Under the pieces are notes generated by a model. That model made no database searches. It had not been told where the DNA came from and saw nothing but the letters and a program-made list of their open reading frames with translations. From Methanobrevibacter sp. (GTDB taxonomy: Archaea; Methanobacteriota; Methanobacteria; Methanobacteriales; Methanobacteriaceae), in NCBI RefSeq assembly GCF_017431965.1, contig NZ_JAFRKB010000011.1:1-34750 (forward strand): 34,750 nucleotides of DNA, written 5' to 3'. Shown in pieces: positions 34,731 to 34,750 of this stretch (positions are counted from its first letter, which is position 1; each line of letters starts with the position of its first letter). The translations under genes and the position numbers were made by a program.

Positions 34731-34750
34731 CTTTAAAAAAAAAGAAAAAA

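Overview
The window reads as a chromosome segment of an AT-rich methanogenic archaeon of the order Methanobacteriales, most likely a Methanobrevibacter-type organism. The indicators are F420-dependent methylene-H4MPT reductase (mer), a six-gene pyruvate:ferredoxin oxidoreductase operon in the order porC-D-A-B-E-F followed by a fumarase alpha subunit, the archaeosine enzyme RaSEA, archaeal tRNA thiolation genes, TATA/BRE promoters, GGTGAT or GGAGG ribosome binding sites and frequent TTG starts. Genus assignment is inference; no rRNA is present.

Layout. 1-4016 (+): mer, RaSEA, a DUF308 membrane protein and a nucleotidyltransferase. 4003-8758 (-): one tight six-gene operon, transcribed MoxR ATPase, VWA protein, NcsA-type tRNA thiolase, ubiquitin-like sulfur carrier, DUF89 phosphatase, DUF1932 dehydrogenase. 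8888-9262 (+): a small Ser/Gly-rich membrane-anchored protein. 9281-10885 (-): a dihydropteroate-synthase-like protein. 11161-15643 (+): por operon and fumarase alpha. 15685-17458 (-): a PhoU-like regulator with its own helix-turn-helix and a membrane protein. 17573-17767 (-): tRNA-Thr(GGT) and tRNA-Leu(TAA). 17922-20148 (+): a 55-residue ferredoxin, a membrane-anchored protein and a Wzy-like polymerase. 20408-23142 (+): cobalt transporter cbiMNQO. 23139-28332 (-): a cysteine-rich zinc-ribbon protein, feoA and two tandem feoB paralogues. 28513-30995: a secreted Ig-like protein, a divergent MarR regulator and a TctA-like permease. 31005-31317: a frame-shifted STAS-like (DUF4325-like) pseudogene. 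31324-32229 (-): a methyltransferase. 32366-34730 (+): the start of a Tad/archaeal type IV pilus locus (ATPase and membrane platform).

The most interesting region is iron-related. Palindromes of the form TTTAGG-N4-CCTAAA (DtxR/IdeR-like iron boxes) sit at fixed places around the TATA boxes of both feoB genes, with weaker versions at feoA. The 500-base gap between the feoB genes has a third box just downstream of a good BRE/TATA promoter that points away from feoB into DNA with no ORF. That DNA holds three consecutive perfect inverted repeats and ends in a T tract. I propose an iron-repressed small RNA. One hairpin loop, read on the + strand, is complementary to Shine-Dalgarno sequences, with an 11-base match at porC, the leader of an iron-sulfur-rich enzyme. 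This is a hypothesis from sequence only.

Other recurring features are terminator hairpins that include the stop codon of the upstream gene (mer, DUF308, cbiN, cbiO, feoA), and AGTAATA/TATTACT inverted repeats flanking the TATA regions of cbiM and the pilus ATPase gene.
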